Below, piece after piece: positions 35,124-47,895 of a stretch of DNA of 64,000 nt. The notes under the pieces were generated by a model. It was not told where the DNA came from. It made no database searches and saw only the letters and a list, made by a program, of their open reading frames with translations. Each line of letters opens with the position of its first letter. Positions within the stretch are counted from its first letter, which is position 1. This DNA comes from Hofstenia miamia (Eukaryota; Xenacoelomorpha; Acoela), in the NCBI GenBank assembly GCA_004352715.1, contig SCFE01000025.1, positions 398,669 to 462,668 on the forward strand, read 5' to 3'. The position numbers and the translations under genes are program-made.

Positions 35124-36797
35124 AAGAATAGTAAAATAGTAATGACCACTGAAAAATTCTCCATTCCATTTTAAGTATTGATTTTTTCAGTTAAAATAAT
35201 ATAATTTTCTTGCTAAATTAATTAGAAATCAGAAAACTAGGTGATTTTACAACACTTTGACATTTTCTGGAGGGCTTATTAATCTCGTTTATCACGGAGC
35301 TGTTCCCCAGGAGAAAATCTTGTTCTATTTGTTATTATGCATTACTAAAAATTATTTTTTAGCAAGACTATCGTAGGAATGCTAGAGATGCTATTGTGTC
35401 GTTGCATATAAGCCATTGAAATTCACTACTATCAATTTTGGAAATCACCCTCTTCTGCATAACCACATGACAAAATATAAAATACACCTATTTTAAATTT
35501 TCTAAAGTATATAAACAAAATATTTTTGGGATAATTATAATAATTCATTTGGTATTAAATGTCTACTATGTTGCCAAATGGAAAATTTATACAATCCAGT
35601 AAAAAATGATTTCCCTTAAAATATCATTCAACTACTTTGTTGACATATTAAAACGGGATGCAGAAGAGGGTTATGCTTCCTGAATAAATTAGTGTAGTTG
35701 TTAATGAAAAATTATTATGTCGGGTTGTATAGAAGTTGAAGAAAAGTTTAAAATAAATTTTGCAGAAATTCAATGTTAATTGTAAAGAGTAGGTAGTCTG
35801 GGCTACTATTGAATGAGGAATTGTTGATCGATTAAATCCCCTCTGTGAACTTCGTGATAAGAATTATGATCAACAGCAGAATGTAATATATTCACAAACC
35901 CTAAAAAAAATTTATTTCAAAGTTTTTGTAATTTTTATTGTAGAAACGGCTCGCGAGAAAGGTGTTTAGCAGCTGAGCACTATTGATTGTACAAGCAAAT
36001 TTTTCAATTTAAAAAAACATTTTTTTGCTACACTTGCAAGAAACAGCTTGTGTTCAAATTTATGTTTTGCATCATGCGCTAAGAATGACAAAACGCAACT
36101 ATTCTCGTTCATTCAAAATGGAGATGAATAAAGTTAAAAGTGAACAGATCAATTATTTTTAAATGTATCACATTAGAATCAGAAATGTGTCGGTTTGAAG
36201 AGTCTATTTTTATTTCTTACCTTCCAGAATGCCGAATTCAATTTCAAGTGATCAGATAGTATATAGCCGAGCATCTATTCGAGATAAATTGTCATTTTGC
36301 AATAGCCATTATGTTCGAGCTGGGTTGCTAAACAAACAATTTTGCATGCCTTTATCACAAATATAATATTCCAGGTGTGGGTGAATTACAACTATAATCA
36401 GGGGTAGTAATTTATAGGGCAATTGAAATTCTTGAATCGATAATAGTTTCTGTTAATGATTCAAAATATGAAAATTTGTGTAGAGTATGAAGGTGTTTAC
36501 AAAGGCAGAGAGTGTTAGCCAGTTTTAAAATGTTGGAGTTTTATCTGCATACCTTCTTAATCGTCAATTTTTTGCATTGAAAGCAAATTGTGGAAATTTT
36601 TTACCTAAGAATAAAGTTCTAAAACTTCAAAATAATTCATACAATGTGCATGTATACTTTGTACATTGTAAGCATGAGCAAGCACGTGCAATTTTGAAGA
36701 GTGGATTGAATATTTAAGTCAGCTTTTTGAAGCCCCTTTATACATTGAACTACATTTCTGCGGAGTCATTCACTCGCATGGGATTTCAAAATATTAC

Positions 36798-37161
36798 TAA
36801 TAGTTATTAATTTTGGTAAGTTGGAGGTTGTGCTGAGGGAAGATAAAGAAACTTCTGTTCCCGCAGTTGATCAGGGAGAATGAATAGCAATGATTATCCG
36901 TAATGTTTCAAATGTTCTAGAGCTTCTGGAGACTTCTAGGTTTTTGAAAATAATAAATAACTTGGACACTCACNTAATAGTTATTAATTTTGGTAAGTTG
37001 GAGGTTGTGCAGATGGAAGATAAAGAAACTTCTGATCCCGCAGTTGATCAGGGAGAATTAATAGCAAATAAGTGAAATTGATTATCCGTAATGCTTCAAG
37101 TGTCCTAGAGCTTCTGGAGACTTCTAAGTTTTTGAAAATAATAAATAACTTGGACACTCAC
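36798..37161. repeat. Diverged direct duplication across a single n
   Basis: The left copy 36798-36973 and right copy 36975-37161 abut the n at 36974. Both begin TAATAGTTATTAATTTTGG and end CTTGGACACTCAC. They differ by several substitutions and an 11-bp length change, unlike the exact duplication at 20491-23537. Allele-level differences between two contig ends would look like this. Confidence 0.9.
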
Positions 37162-37806
37162 TTTACAGAAAGCCATCCGAAAGCATAGTATATGTATTTT
37201 TGAAATTTCTTTTTCAGAAATAAAATTTTCGCTTTTTTTAAAATTATTTCGTTATTTTCAACAACTTGTACTAAATTTCTGCGATAAAGGAAGCTGCCTT
37301 TTTGATGTAATTCATTTAAATTGTAGAATGAATTTTAATAATATAGTGCAATATATATGATAATTTTGGCTGAAAACATTACAATGAAAAAAAATTTTTG
37401 GTAGCATTTTTTTCTTGAAAATTTTAATATCTAGAAATTGACAATTTCACATTACAGTATGTTCATAGGCTCAGGAAGTCTGTGACATGCAGAAATCTGC
37501 AAATATATTGGGTAAAGAGGTCCTTGATATGAGGCCCAGTGTTTCAATTATTTTTTAAATCGAATTTCTTCAAAAATAATATTATTGTAATCTATGTGTG
37601 AAAAAGCTGAAGACTTAGAATTTTAAGTAAATCTACAAAGTTATAAAATTTCCATGCCTAAAAATAGACATACCTCGTATGTACCATGCTAACTTTTATA
37701 AGAAGCATCTAGAAATCACGGGCAAGCATTCTCGTTCTTCTTAACAACATCTGTTTGTTGTTTTCCATATTGGCCTATTTTTTAAAAAAGCTTATCCCAT
37801 AGGCCC

Positions 37807-38514
37807 CATAAGTGGTGGGCAACAGGGGGCGGCTGCTCCCCTTCATGGTGAGTTGATTGAATTGATTAGAGTTTTATCAAATTTAAATTCCGAATTTCTT
37901 AGTAGTAATTGATATACATAAATTTAAAAAGTATTTACTATTGGGTTAAGTGCATTGGAACATATTTTTACTGCATGAAATACATTTATACATTTTTCAA
38001 TTTTAATGAATATAGATGTATACATTTGAATTATGCTATTAATACATAAAACACGCAATCATTTGTAGGTGAATAAAAAATTGTTCTAGATTTTTATAAA
38101 AAATTACTAATACCTTAAACTAGGTTAAATCTTTGATTAATATCTGGAAAATAATGATGTTATTTTGAAATTTTCTTCCTTTTGAAATGCAACATATCAG
38201 ATATAAAGTGTTCCTATAATTGATTTCAAAATATTTGAGGTTTGAAAATACCAAAACATAGGCCTATATTCTTATATTTTTACACATGAGATGAGAGATT
38301 AAAGCAAATTCTAGCACATTACTTCGAATAATCAAATGCTCCTTTCTCTTTTCAATTAAATGATTAAATTTCCTCAAAAAGAAATTGATTTGAAACGAAA
38401 TATTTTTTCAACAAAAACAGGTTTCTACAATATCACACCTCACACGTGCAAAAAATTTTTTTGCTCCTCCTTTAAGAAGTGTCTCGCTGTGCCCTTGCCT
38501 TGCTCACCATTTAA
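37807..38514. mobile_element. Diverged second copy of the 27522-28323 element family
   Basis: Long collinear similarity to the element at 27522-28323 covers the C-rich shoulder with CTTCATGGTGA, GTGCATTGGAACATATTTTT, the ATACATAAAA block and the right shoulder CTCCTTTAAGAAGTGTCTCG. Its ends differ and form their own short inverted pair: TAAGTGGTGGGCAA on the left and, on the reverse strand, TAAATGGTGAGCAA on the right. No target-site duplication is visible. Confidence 0.65.
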
Positions 38515-39640
38515 TAAACTACAATACTGTAGATAATAAGTTGTTAATGCAAAAATATAGCAATAAAAAGTAACAGGCATCAACGAAATAAACTAATTAG
38601 TCGGATTGTCAGTTTAGTCTTAACCAATCTGAAAATTTGATGATACTGGGATTGGAGGGGATTGGCACCAAATCTATTACGACTAAGTAGGACTGTGACT
38701 AAGATTCTACTACTGAAGAATTCCACTACTAGTGTTTTCAAAAATGCACATTTTTCCTTTGAGGCAGTTATTTTGTACAATAAATGAGAATTATCGCAAT
38801 TCATCATTATTTTGCATAGAGAAAAATAAAAATTTTGTTATTTTAATGAAACAACAATAAGAAATCATACATTTTTTTGAATGTCTTCTTATCCTGAATT
38901 CAATTCACAATATTCCGGTAATGAGCCATTGTCAGTTATTTGGCATAACTTCAATCATTGCTCGTATGAAACAGCTGTATTGAGTTTTAAGTAATCAACT
39001 ACTTTTTTCTTTTTTATTAACAAAACTATTCTAAGATTGTTTTTTCCTTGCTGCTATTTTAAACATAAAATTTTGGAGATAACTTTTTATAATAAGAATA
39101 TAGGTTTCACAATAATTATTTCACATTTATTTATGTTATGAAATATCAGTACACGAAAATATACAAAGTACACGATACACGAAATACACGATTTTAAATA
39201 TATGTATATGACAATACAAATTATGAAATACAAAATACATTTTGGATACGCGGAAAAGTCTGTACACGTTATTTTCCTTTTTCACTGGCCTCAATGGGAA
39301 CTCATGCATTTAGAAGAATATGGGCTGTAATGTAATTACACTGAAATGCTGCAACATCTTGCATATCACCACTGCAATAATTCACGAATATCGTTAGATT
39401 ATGAAAGAAAGCTGTTTATGACTTCAGAGTGTCAGTATATTGTATGCTTATTTTTGGGTAAATTTAATTCATTGTTATCTTGTTGATAATTCAACAACGG
39501 GCATATCTTTCTCTTTCAATGTTTGTTAATGTTACAGTTAAACACTCAAATACTAAGTATATGTGCACACATGAAGACCTCCTTCCTCAAAAGTTATTCA
39601 ACATGAAGGTAACAACAGAGCTAGAATAGTACGGCATTTT
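38515..39640. other. Intergenic sequence, no gene seen
   Basis: At 39145-39205 the word TACACGA recurs about five times in a short degenerate cluster. Nothing else recognised. Confidence 0.5.
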
Positions 39641-39729
39641 AGCGAAGACCAGAATCATATTGATACATTCAAAACCGGATCAATACAAATTTTTGGAAGG
39701 GCAGTTTCGCACCGATTGAAATATTGAAC

Positions 39730-39922
39730 TCATATAACGTCTTTTAAAGTAAAGGCATAAGTACGTGCTCGGCGTTTTTTATGCTGAATTTCAATATCAG
39801 TTATATATATATATATAAGCTGTGCATGTAACCAGTAATTATTTTCAATGTTATTGAAAGTCCTAACACGACCCGATATAGAGAAAAAAACCATTGGTCG
39901 GGTTGAGCTACTTCCAACCCTG
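39730..39922. mobile_element. hAT-like terminal fragment
   Basis: The reverse strand from 39922 reads CAGGGTTGGAAGTAGCTCAA then CCCGACCAATGG, a hAT-style end close to those at 31584 and 32306. A short TA tract lies at 39802-39817. The opposite end was not found, so the left limit is arbitrary. Confidence 0.35.
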
Positions 39923-41459
39923 GATATCACTGCCATTTTGTGCGAAAATTGTGAATTAAATACAATTTACTAAATATATCACAAACAAATTGAAATACTA
40001 ATAATTTTGTAATTTTCCCTTTAATTTTGAATGCATTCCAGATTTTCCAGGTTATATAAGACATCATATCGTTAAAAATATTGCCAATATAAACATCATT
40101 GTGCATTTTATATAATTATACACATGGATCGCGCGGCAAGGCGCTATAGCGTCTCAATATTTATGATTTTAATTTGACGTCTTACGAAATATTTGCTTAG
40201 TATATATTAAATAGTTTTTTCTGATAAAGTACGAATTATGTGTGAATATTTGTATAGCTCATCATAAACTAAGAATGAAATTTAAAGTAGCAATTCGATT
40301 GCACTTATTTGCCCAAAACAAATGCTTCCCAAGTCGTCAAATTGCTTAATCATGAGATTAAAACTATTAATTTAAATAAGTTGGTTGCGAATCAATTATC
40401 ACCATTAAATATCGAAAAAAATAAGTTTCTCATTTTCTATTTAGTTTAAAAAATATTTATAGAAATCGATCTTGTTCAACAAAAGATACATGTGCTAAAT
40501 ACTTGGTACTAACATAAATGCGACTCTCGATTCCTAAGATCAAATGGAAATCAAAAATTACACTTAATAATTTTTCATAGCTGGACATGTTCACGCATTG
40601 TAAAACATACTCCAGCATTTTCAGCGTGAAGTAAATAATGGAATATTTGCCTAATGTAAATTGTTAATACTGATGAAAATGAATACATTTGAATAGTAAG
40701 TATGTTTTTAACTATGCCTTGAATTACTACATAATTTTTAAATTTAGTGTTACATAATCAAACGCAGAAAATATTTTGTAGAAGCACATAGTTAGTATTC
40801 TCAACAATGAATTCATACTTAATAATATTTTTTCCAAAAAAGTATAAATATATTTATATATATATATTCTTGTTGTGAAAATACTACTAAATTTGGCAAA
40901 GATTTGTCTGATGTCTAATACTTTACGTCAAAAATAACTAAGCCAAATTAACTAAATTTTAGATGCATGAAAAAATTTACTCCGCTGCATTTGATGCGTT
41001 ATAAACAATTTGCTACAAGCTTCTATTTCTGCCTTTTAATTGAAATTAGTAATCATCAAGATTAATACTTTAAAGATGTGGATATGATGTTAAAATTTCA
41101 ACGCTTCATGTTACTGGGCAAAATTTGACCAATTAGAATTTACCTTGTTAATAAGAGTCAATGCAGCCACAGTAGGCGTTTATTATTAAATACTAGAATC
41201 GCTATCTACAGCAACTTGTTAAATTCCTTAACAATTCGCAAGCATTTCCTTATGGCATAAATTTTCTCTTCCAAGCTCCTCAGGAACTTTCACTTGAATT
41301 ATTCAATAAATCTTCGGAAGTCATTTTGGTCTTAAAGGGTACCCTTCCACTATTTTTGTTTTTAGAAAATATAATGTCAGAAAAATGGCGCTGTTTTAGT
41401 TTTTCTTAATTTCTACATTGGAAAATAATTTCATTGTGTAAGTATACGCTATGATCTTA
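39923..41459. other. Intergenic sequence, no gene seen
   Basis: AT-rich; a short TA run lies near 40855-40868. Position 41460 is where the copy shared with the block at 47896 becomes visible. Confidence 0.5.
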
Positions 41460-41603
41460 GTATTAGCAAATGGAATTGAATTCTTGTCCCAATCAATTTC
41501 TCAAATTCTATTGTTCGGTCTCCGTCAATAATGCTAAGATACCACATTGAAGCAAAAGAATTGTTAATCCTTCATGTTTTGAAATATTTTTCTTGGGAAC
41601 AAT

Positions 41604-41634
41604 CTTCAGTACTACACGGTATAAATAACATATG
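41604..41634 (+). promoter_or_regulatory. Putative TATA-box core promoter of receptor B
   Basis: TTCAGT, TATAAAT (41620-41626) and CATAT occur in the same order as upstream of receptor A. The TATA lies 104 bp before the ATG, compared with 54 bp in receptor A. Confidence 0.4.
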
Positions 41635-41730
41635 CTATGCAAAACATTACACAATTTTTTTAAATATATTCATCTTATTAAAACCAAAATGAAATTTTAT
41701 ATTGTTAACATCAAATAATTTAGATATTGA

Positions 41731-42690
41731 ATGAGCACTCAGCCCAATGTGACGTATGAAAAACCGGGTGGTTATTATCAAGACTACTTTGTTTTAGCAC
41801 ACAGCCTCATTATTGGAATACTGGGAATTCCTACTAATCTCATTGTGCTATACATCATCAAATGGAATCCTTTCGTCAAAAATACAGCTTCAAACACATA
41901 TTTAGCTCACCTAACCTTCGCCGACCTTTTGAACTGCTTCGATTTTTTAGTTTTCAACCTTCCCTTTATCATTTACCCGGAAGAATTCATACTAAACCAT
42001 TTTCTTCATGCATGTTCATGTTGGAGTTCAGTAATGACTTTTAATCTTTTTCAAACTACATATAGCATTGTCTTAATCACTTTAGATCGCGTTGTCAATT
42101 CCTATACTATAGATTTTGCAAGAAAATGGAATAAAAAACGTTATGCAGAAGTTGCTTGCATAATTACATGCTTTTTTTCATTAATGCATGCAGTTCTGCA
42201 ATTTGATATTTATAATTACATTCCAAGTACTGTGGTTTGGGATGGAAATTTTTATACTGGGCTTAGATGCTTCCGAACAGAAAACAAATTCCCCTTGTTT
42301 GTAAATATATTTATTGGTTACACGGTGCCTTTGTTAATCATTTCTGCTGGGAACATCGCAATAGTAATTCGACTACTTTACAGGGCCAATACCGCTAAGA
42401 AAAAGTTTAATAAAAACTTTCTAAAAGATGATGTACGAGTAACTATTACTCTTGTAGCATGTTGCGTGGCTATGGTTGGTGTATATTTGCCATACTATTA
42501 TCTGCAATTGCGTAATTATTTTAATACTCCAGAAGAAAATGCTATTTTTTGGAAAAGTGCATTTAATTACTTCTTGTGGTATACAGCGCTAGGCTTCAGA
42601 AATTTCAATTCGACTTTAAACTTCTTCATATACTTAGTGACGAATGAGAAGTTCCGGAACTCTTTGATGAAAAGTTTTGCGACCAAATGA
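41731..42690 (+). CDS. Divergent rhodopsin-like (class A) seven-transmembrane receptor, copy B
   Basis: A complete single-exon 319-aa ORF; a TGA directly precedes the ATG. Layout by residue: outer N-terminus 1-18 with NVT at 6; TM1 19-43 with N36; TM2 about 56-80 with D65; outer cysteines C95 and C180; TM3 about 98-122 ending D119-R120-V121 in place of DRY; TM4 about 138-158 with no tryptophan; TM5 about 188-214 with P200; a short basic third inner loop (217-235); TM6 about 236-260 with Y252 and P254, where most class A receptors have W then P; TM7 about 278-302 with N297-FFI-Y301 in place of NPxxY; and a tail of 18 residues. The short inner loops and tail suggest compact G-protein coupling. 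The ligand is unknown; the NFFIY ending is shared with several invertebrate peptide receptors. It is about 80% identical to copy A and 99% to copy C, which may be its allele. Confidence 0.9.
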   Translation: MSTQPNVTYEKPGGYYQDYFVLAHSLIIGILGIPTNLIVLYIIKWNPFVKNTASNTYLAHLTFADLLNCFDFLVFNLPFIIYPEEFILNHFLHACSCWSSVMTFNLFQTTYSIVLITLDRVVNSYTIDFARKWNKKRYAEVACIITCFFSLMHAVLQFDIYNYIPSTVVWDGNFYTGLRCFRTENKFPLFVNIFIGYTVPLLIISAGNIAIVIRLLYRANTAKKKFNKNFLKDDVRVTITLVACCVAMVGVYLPYYYLQLRNYFNTPEENAIFWKSAFNYFLWYTALGFRNFNSTLNFFIYLVTNEKFRNSLMKSFATK

Positions 42691-42785
42691 TTCTAAAGTC
42701 GATCCAAATCTATTATCATTATTGATGATATATAACATCTGTTTTTTAATGTTAATATTAAGGGCTCGGTGGCTAAAGCATTGAT

Positions 42786-42791
42786 AATAAA
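42786..42791 (+). terminator. Polyadenylation signal of receptor B
   Basis: The first AATAAA lies 96 bp past the stop and is conserved at the matching place after receptor C. Confidence 0.4.
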
Positions 42792-42970
42792 TTATTACTT
42801 TTAATCAAGTAAGAACTGTGCAGTACTAAAAATTTATTTTTAGACGTTAACATTTGATATTCTGTTTTGGAAATATCGAAATTTCATTAGCAAAAGCTAA
42901 ACGCATTTATTTGACATTAAATTTCATTTATGTCGGCGTGGTGAAAATTACGTTTAGCTACTTGGTTTAT

Positions 42971-44016
42971 TTATAAGAAATGTTGATATGCATTATTTAA
43001 TGTATTTTTAATATACAATATTCAGTTTATATTATGATTGTTTTCTATGATGATGTTCATTTCAAAACTCATCTAAAGACATGATTGAATGACTTTATCT
43101 CTTATAATAATTTTTGAAAATATATATTTATTAAGCAGAGAAGTTAAAAAATGTTGAAAATTAACGTTCTTAATTATTAAAGGATTTTGAGCAAACTTTG
43201 TGTTTACATCGTCTTAAGAATTTTCATAAATGATATATAATATTTACTATTTGTTTACTTTTTTTATCCTAAATTCTAGGTTAATACAAATCTATTCTCT
43301 GCTTGATTTGGAAAATATCTCTTGTTTAGTATAAATAAGACATCCAAAGGATACATAGCAAAAGACTATGAATAATAAATTTGCGAAAATACAGTAATTT
43401 GTCGTTTTGATGGTAAAAAAAAGTAACTATTTTAGGATTCAAGAAATTGTTGGCATAATTTTTGCCTATTTTACTCAAAATCATCTTACATTTTATAAAA
43501 TATATACCAATGAAATTAAATTGAAAATATTCATTGCAAATTTTGTAAACAGCAAGCAATCAATATTTATCTCAAAAAATATTGGAGGTATTTTCTAAAA
43601 TATTAGTGTCAAGATTGTGAATATTATGCCTGTAGAAGGCATTGATTGGTTTGAATTAAACAACTGATTCTATTAGCACTTATTTCTTTTAAATTAGTTT
43701 TTATAATTTTGACAGCATATTTATACTGGATTTTTCATGAATTATGTATTCTTAAAATCTTCCAGCATATTTCCCTGTTTATAATTTACATCTTATAAAT
43801 ACATTTTTAATAATAGCTTCAAAACATAATGCTTTGTCTACTTTTCAAATTCATCAAAAGTTGTACAGCAGTTTTTGATACAAAAATGAAAATTAATTTA
43901 TAAATAATGAAACTTTGTCTGTTAGCGAATGCTAAATGCTTGTCAAATTTACATATTAGGAAAGAACCTGAATGCATATGTTGAAAATTGTGATAACAAC
44001 TATAAATTAACAATTT
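42971..44016. repeat. Direct duplication, left copy (1,046 bp)
   Basis: Matches 44018-45063 at a constant offset of 1,047 bp and ends at the n at 44017. The corresponding place in the sister block, 49407-50452, contains this segment once only. Confidence 0.95.
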
Positions 44017-44017
44017 N

Positions 44018-45063
44018 TTATAAGAAATGTTGATATGCATTATTTAATGTATTTTTAATATACAATATTCAGTTTATATTATGATTGTTTTCTATGATGA
44101 TGTTCATTTCAAAACTCATCTAAAGACATGATTGAATGACTTTATCTCTTATAATAATTTTTGAAAATATATATTTATTAAGCAGAGAAGTTAAAAAATG
44201 TTGAAAATTAACGTTCTTAATTATTAAAGGATTTTGAGCAAACTTTGTGTTTACATCGTCTTAAGAATTTTCATAAATGATATATAATATTTACTATTTG
44301 TTTACTTTTTTTATCCTAAATTCTAGGTTAATACAAATCTATTCTCTGCTTGATTTGGAAAATATCTCTTGTTTAGTATAAATAAGACATCCAAAGGATA
44401 CATAGCAAAAGACTATGAATAATAAATTTGCGAAAATACAGTAATTTGTCGTTTTGATGGTAAAAAAAAGTAACTATTTTAGGATTCAAGAAATTGTTGG
44501 CATAATTTTTGCCTATTTTACTCAAAATCATCTTACATTTTATAAAATATATACCAATGAAATTAAATTGAAAATATTCATTGCAAATTTTGTAAACAGC
44601 AAGCAATCAATATTTATCTCAAAAAATATTGGAGGTATTTTCTAAAATATTAGTGTCAAGATTGTGAATATTATGCCTGTAGAAGGCATTGATTGGTTTG
44701 AATTAAACAACTGATTCTATTAGCACTTATTTCTTTTAAATTAGTTTTTATAATTTTGACAGCATATTTATACTGGATTTTTCATGAATTATGTATTCTT
44801 AAAATCTTCCAGCATATTTCCCTGTTTATAATTTACATCTTATAAATACATTTTTAATAATAGCTTCAAAACATAATGCTTTGTCTACTTTTCAAATTCA
44901 TCAAAAGTTGTACAGCAGTTTTTGATACAAAAATGAAAATTAATTTATAAATAATGAAACTTTGTCTGTTAGCGAATGCTAAATGCTTGTCAAATTTACA
45001 TATTAGGAAAGAACCTGAATGCATATGTTGAAAATTGTGATAACAACTATAAATTAACAATTT
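44018..45063. repeat. Direct duplication, right copy (1,046 bp)
   Basis: Starts directly after the n with TTATAAGAAATGTTGATATG and runs collinear with the left copy to its end. Confidence 0.95.
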
Positions 45064-45984
45064 TAAAAAAATACATTTTCCATAAGCGTTTAGTCTCATA
45101 ATTTTTATGTAAATTTTTATTTTTAGAATGAGTGGAAGCTATAACTGATATCATGATAATTATATCTATTCTTGAAATGCATTGGTGAAATATCATTTCA
45201 TATATTTGTTGATATATGTGATATTAAGATTTATATTATCATATATTATATCAAAAATAGAATGGTACTGAAAATATCAAATGTCAACTAATTAGTAAGC
45301 AACTCATAATTTTTGAAGAAAATTTATGGCACTGATGGGCATCTGTGAAGTCAACAGTATGAAGCGTATTCAATATAATTTATCAAAAGTGAGTTGAAAA
45401 ATTTTATTTGCATTTTAAAATTTTACAATTACTTTCATATACTCTGCTTAAACTCTATTTAGAATTTCAATATTTCACTGTGCATATTCATTAAAAATTT
45501 TTAGCGTACCCAATTTTGGTTCTAGCAAACGGACCTAATATATGGCTTTGTCCTCTTTGGTCCTGAAGGAAACTTGAGTGGTCTTCAAAATCGGATTGTT
45601 CATTGAAAAATAATGAATGATTGCACAATCCTCAGAGATAAGAATAATTCATAGAAAGCAATACATAGAAAACATTTAATTATAATTTTGCATTGAAAAT
45701 TATACACTGATTTAAATTTATAACCTTTACATACAAAATCGTTATTTTCAAAATTCTCAAGAAGTTTTTCATTGATTGTTTTTTTAAATCGCTATAACAT
45801 TGAAACCCTTGACCCTATCTGCATAATTTTTGAGTCAAAAGTTGCAGAACAAGTTAAAGAAAAAAGTCATAAAATGATAGTATATTTCAATAACATAGTC
45901 TCTTAGTTATATTTAAAAAGAAGGAAGGGGTCAAATTTAACACCAGGTAGAATTAGGTTAAGTGCAAATTCCTATATATACACA

Positions 45985-46004
45985 TTATATATATATATAT
46001 ATAT
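45985..46004. repeat. (TA)n microsatellite
   Basis: Short TA run, also present at 51376-51398 in the sister block with a slightly different length. Confidence 0.85.
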
Positions 46005-46895
46005 CCTATAGTTTTTGTGACGAATCTCATATAACTTTACAATTTTTTGAAGATATAATTCGATTTTCATAAATTACAAATTATACTTTTGTAATGATTT
46101 AAAAAATAATTGAACCCTTCAAAGCACACGAAGACTTCTTCTGCCTTAGAAAATAAAAAAACACAGACTAGGTCTAACTGCTGAAACATCATTAACTTAA
46201 AAAACTTCGTACAACCACACATTGGTAGTATTGTGGCTTACTGGGCATGAAACTTAAAACACCCTGCATTTTGATTATTGTGGAGGATTTTTTACTCTAG
46301 TGAAGTATATTGATTTCACATCATCATCAAGAGCAAAAATTATTGTAAAGCTGAAAACTTCATGAAATCGTATTATAAAGAAACTCCAAAACATCCTGTG
46401 CGAAATATACGCGTGGATTTCATAAATGATCTTCAACGGCTTCAACTGGTTGGAAGAATTGGATATCTCCAGCATACATTTGCTAGCAAGACTTTGCAAT
46501 TAGAAAAAAGATAAGCTTCAAAATAATGACTGATTTTTTTGTTGCTCTTAGTACTATAATTTTCCATTTCCAAATAATTTGTCTCATGTACAGCAAATTT
46601 TGCAATTAATCGCTAATACTTGGGTCCCTCCTTGCTTTTCAAATCAATGTTTAGATAATAATAGCTTCATTGCGCACTTTTGTTTTATCCAAAGGCATGA
46701 GAATACATAAAATGTTATTGAGGTTAAAACGTATTGGTATGTTGATGTTTCTAGGAAATATCAAGCAGCTCATGGAAGAACTAATACACTTTAAATCATT
46801 TGCTAAAACTTCAAAAAATACATTTAAAAACAGGCATTCTTTTTTGTTCATAATAAAATTACAATAAAATTCCAAAATATAGATTAAATGGAGTC

Positions 46896-47895
46896 NNNNN
46901 NNNNNNNNNNNNNNNNNNNNNNNNNNNNNNNNNNNNNNNNNNNNNNNNNNNNNNNNNNNNNNNNNNNNNNNNNNNNNNNNNNNNNNNNNNNNNNNNNNNN
47001 NNNNNNNNNNNNNNNNNNNNNNNNNNNNNNNNNNNNNNNNNNNNNNNNNNNNNNNNNNNNNNNNNNNNNNNNNNNNNNNNNNNNNNNNNNNNNNNNNNNN
47101 NNNNNNNNNNNNNNNNNNNNNNNNNNNNNNNNNNNNNNNNNNNNNNNNNNNNNNNNNNNNNNNNNNNNNNNNNNNNNNNNNNNNNNNNNNNNNNNNNNNN
47201 NNNNNNNNNNNNNNNNNNNNNNNNNNNNNNNNNNNNNNNNNNNNNNNNNNNNNNNNNNNNNNNNNNNNNNNNNNNNNNNNNNNNNNNNNNNNNNNNNNNN
47301 NNNNNNNNNNNNNNNNNNNNNNNNNNNNNNNNNNNNNNNNNNNNNNNNNNNNNNNNNNNNNNNNNNNNNNNNNNNNNNNNNNNNNNNNNNNNNNNNNNNN
47401 NNNNNNNNNNNNNNNNNNNNNNNNNNNNNNNNNNNNNNNNNNNNNNNNNNNNNNNNNNNNNNNNNNNNNNNNNNNNNNNNNNNNNNNNNNNNNNNNNNNN
47501 NNNNNNNNNNNNNNNNNNNNNNNNNNNNNNNNNNNNNNNNNNNNNNNNNNNNNNNNNNNNNNNNNNNNNNNNNNNNNNNNNNNNNNNNNNNNNNNNNNNN
47601 NNNNNNNNNNNNNNNNNNNNNNNNNNNNNNNNNNNNNNNNNNNNNNNNNNNNNNNNNNNNNNNNNNNNNNNNNNNNNNNNNNNNNNNNNNNNNNNNNNNN
47701 NNNNNNNNNNNNNNNNNNNNNNNNNNNNNNNNNNNNNNNNNNNNNNNNNNNNNNNNNNNNNNNNNNNNNNNNNNNNNNNNNNNNNNNNNNNNNNNNNNNN
47801 NNNNNNNNNNNNNNNNNNNNNNNNNNNNNNNNNNNNNNNNNNNNNNNNNNNNNNNNNNNNNNNNNNNNNNNNNNNNNNNNNNNNNNNNNNNNNNN
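46896..47895. other. Assembly gap of exactly 1,000 N
   Basis: The round length suggests a placeholder rather than a measured distance. It separates the end of the first receptor block from the start of the second. Confidence 0.98.

Larger units (their letters stand above)
32307..36790. other. Long AT-rich intergenic stretch, only microsatellites
   Basis: No coding signature on either strand over about 4.5 kb. TA tracts are listed separately. Confidence 0.5.
41460..46895. repeat. Receptor block, first copy (contig-end side)
   Basis: Collinear with 47896-52287 at an offset of 6,436 bp until the extra 1,047 bp at 42971-45063. It ends directly at the N gap. Divergence is around 1%. Outside the receptor gene the block is AT-rich with no recognised gene. 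Confidence 0.95.

Noticed and set aside
39730-39936. 68-aa minus-strand ORF
   Set aside because: It lies over a hAT-like terminus and a TA tract and has no protein signature.
41862-42044. 60-aa ORF inside receptor B
   Set aside because: Out-of-frame shadow of the receptor gene.
43326-43559. 77-aa minus-strand ORF repeated at 44373-44606 and as an 88-aa version at 49735-50001
   Set aside because: It recurs only because the DNA is duplicated. In the sister block a small indel changes its frame, and the composition is that of AT-rich noise.
46670-46867. Plus-strand ORF conserved at 52046-52321 (MRTFVLSKGMRIHKML...)
   Set aside because: Conservation follows from the duplicated block. There is no family motif, and its right end differs between copies.
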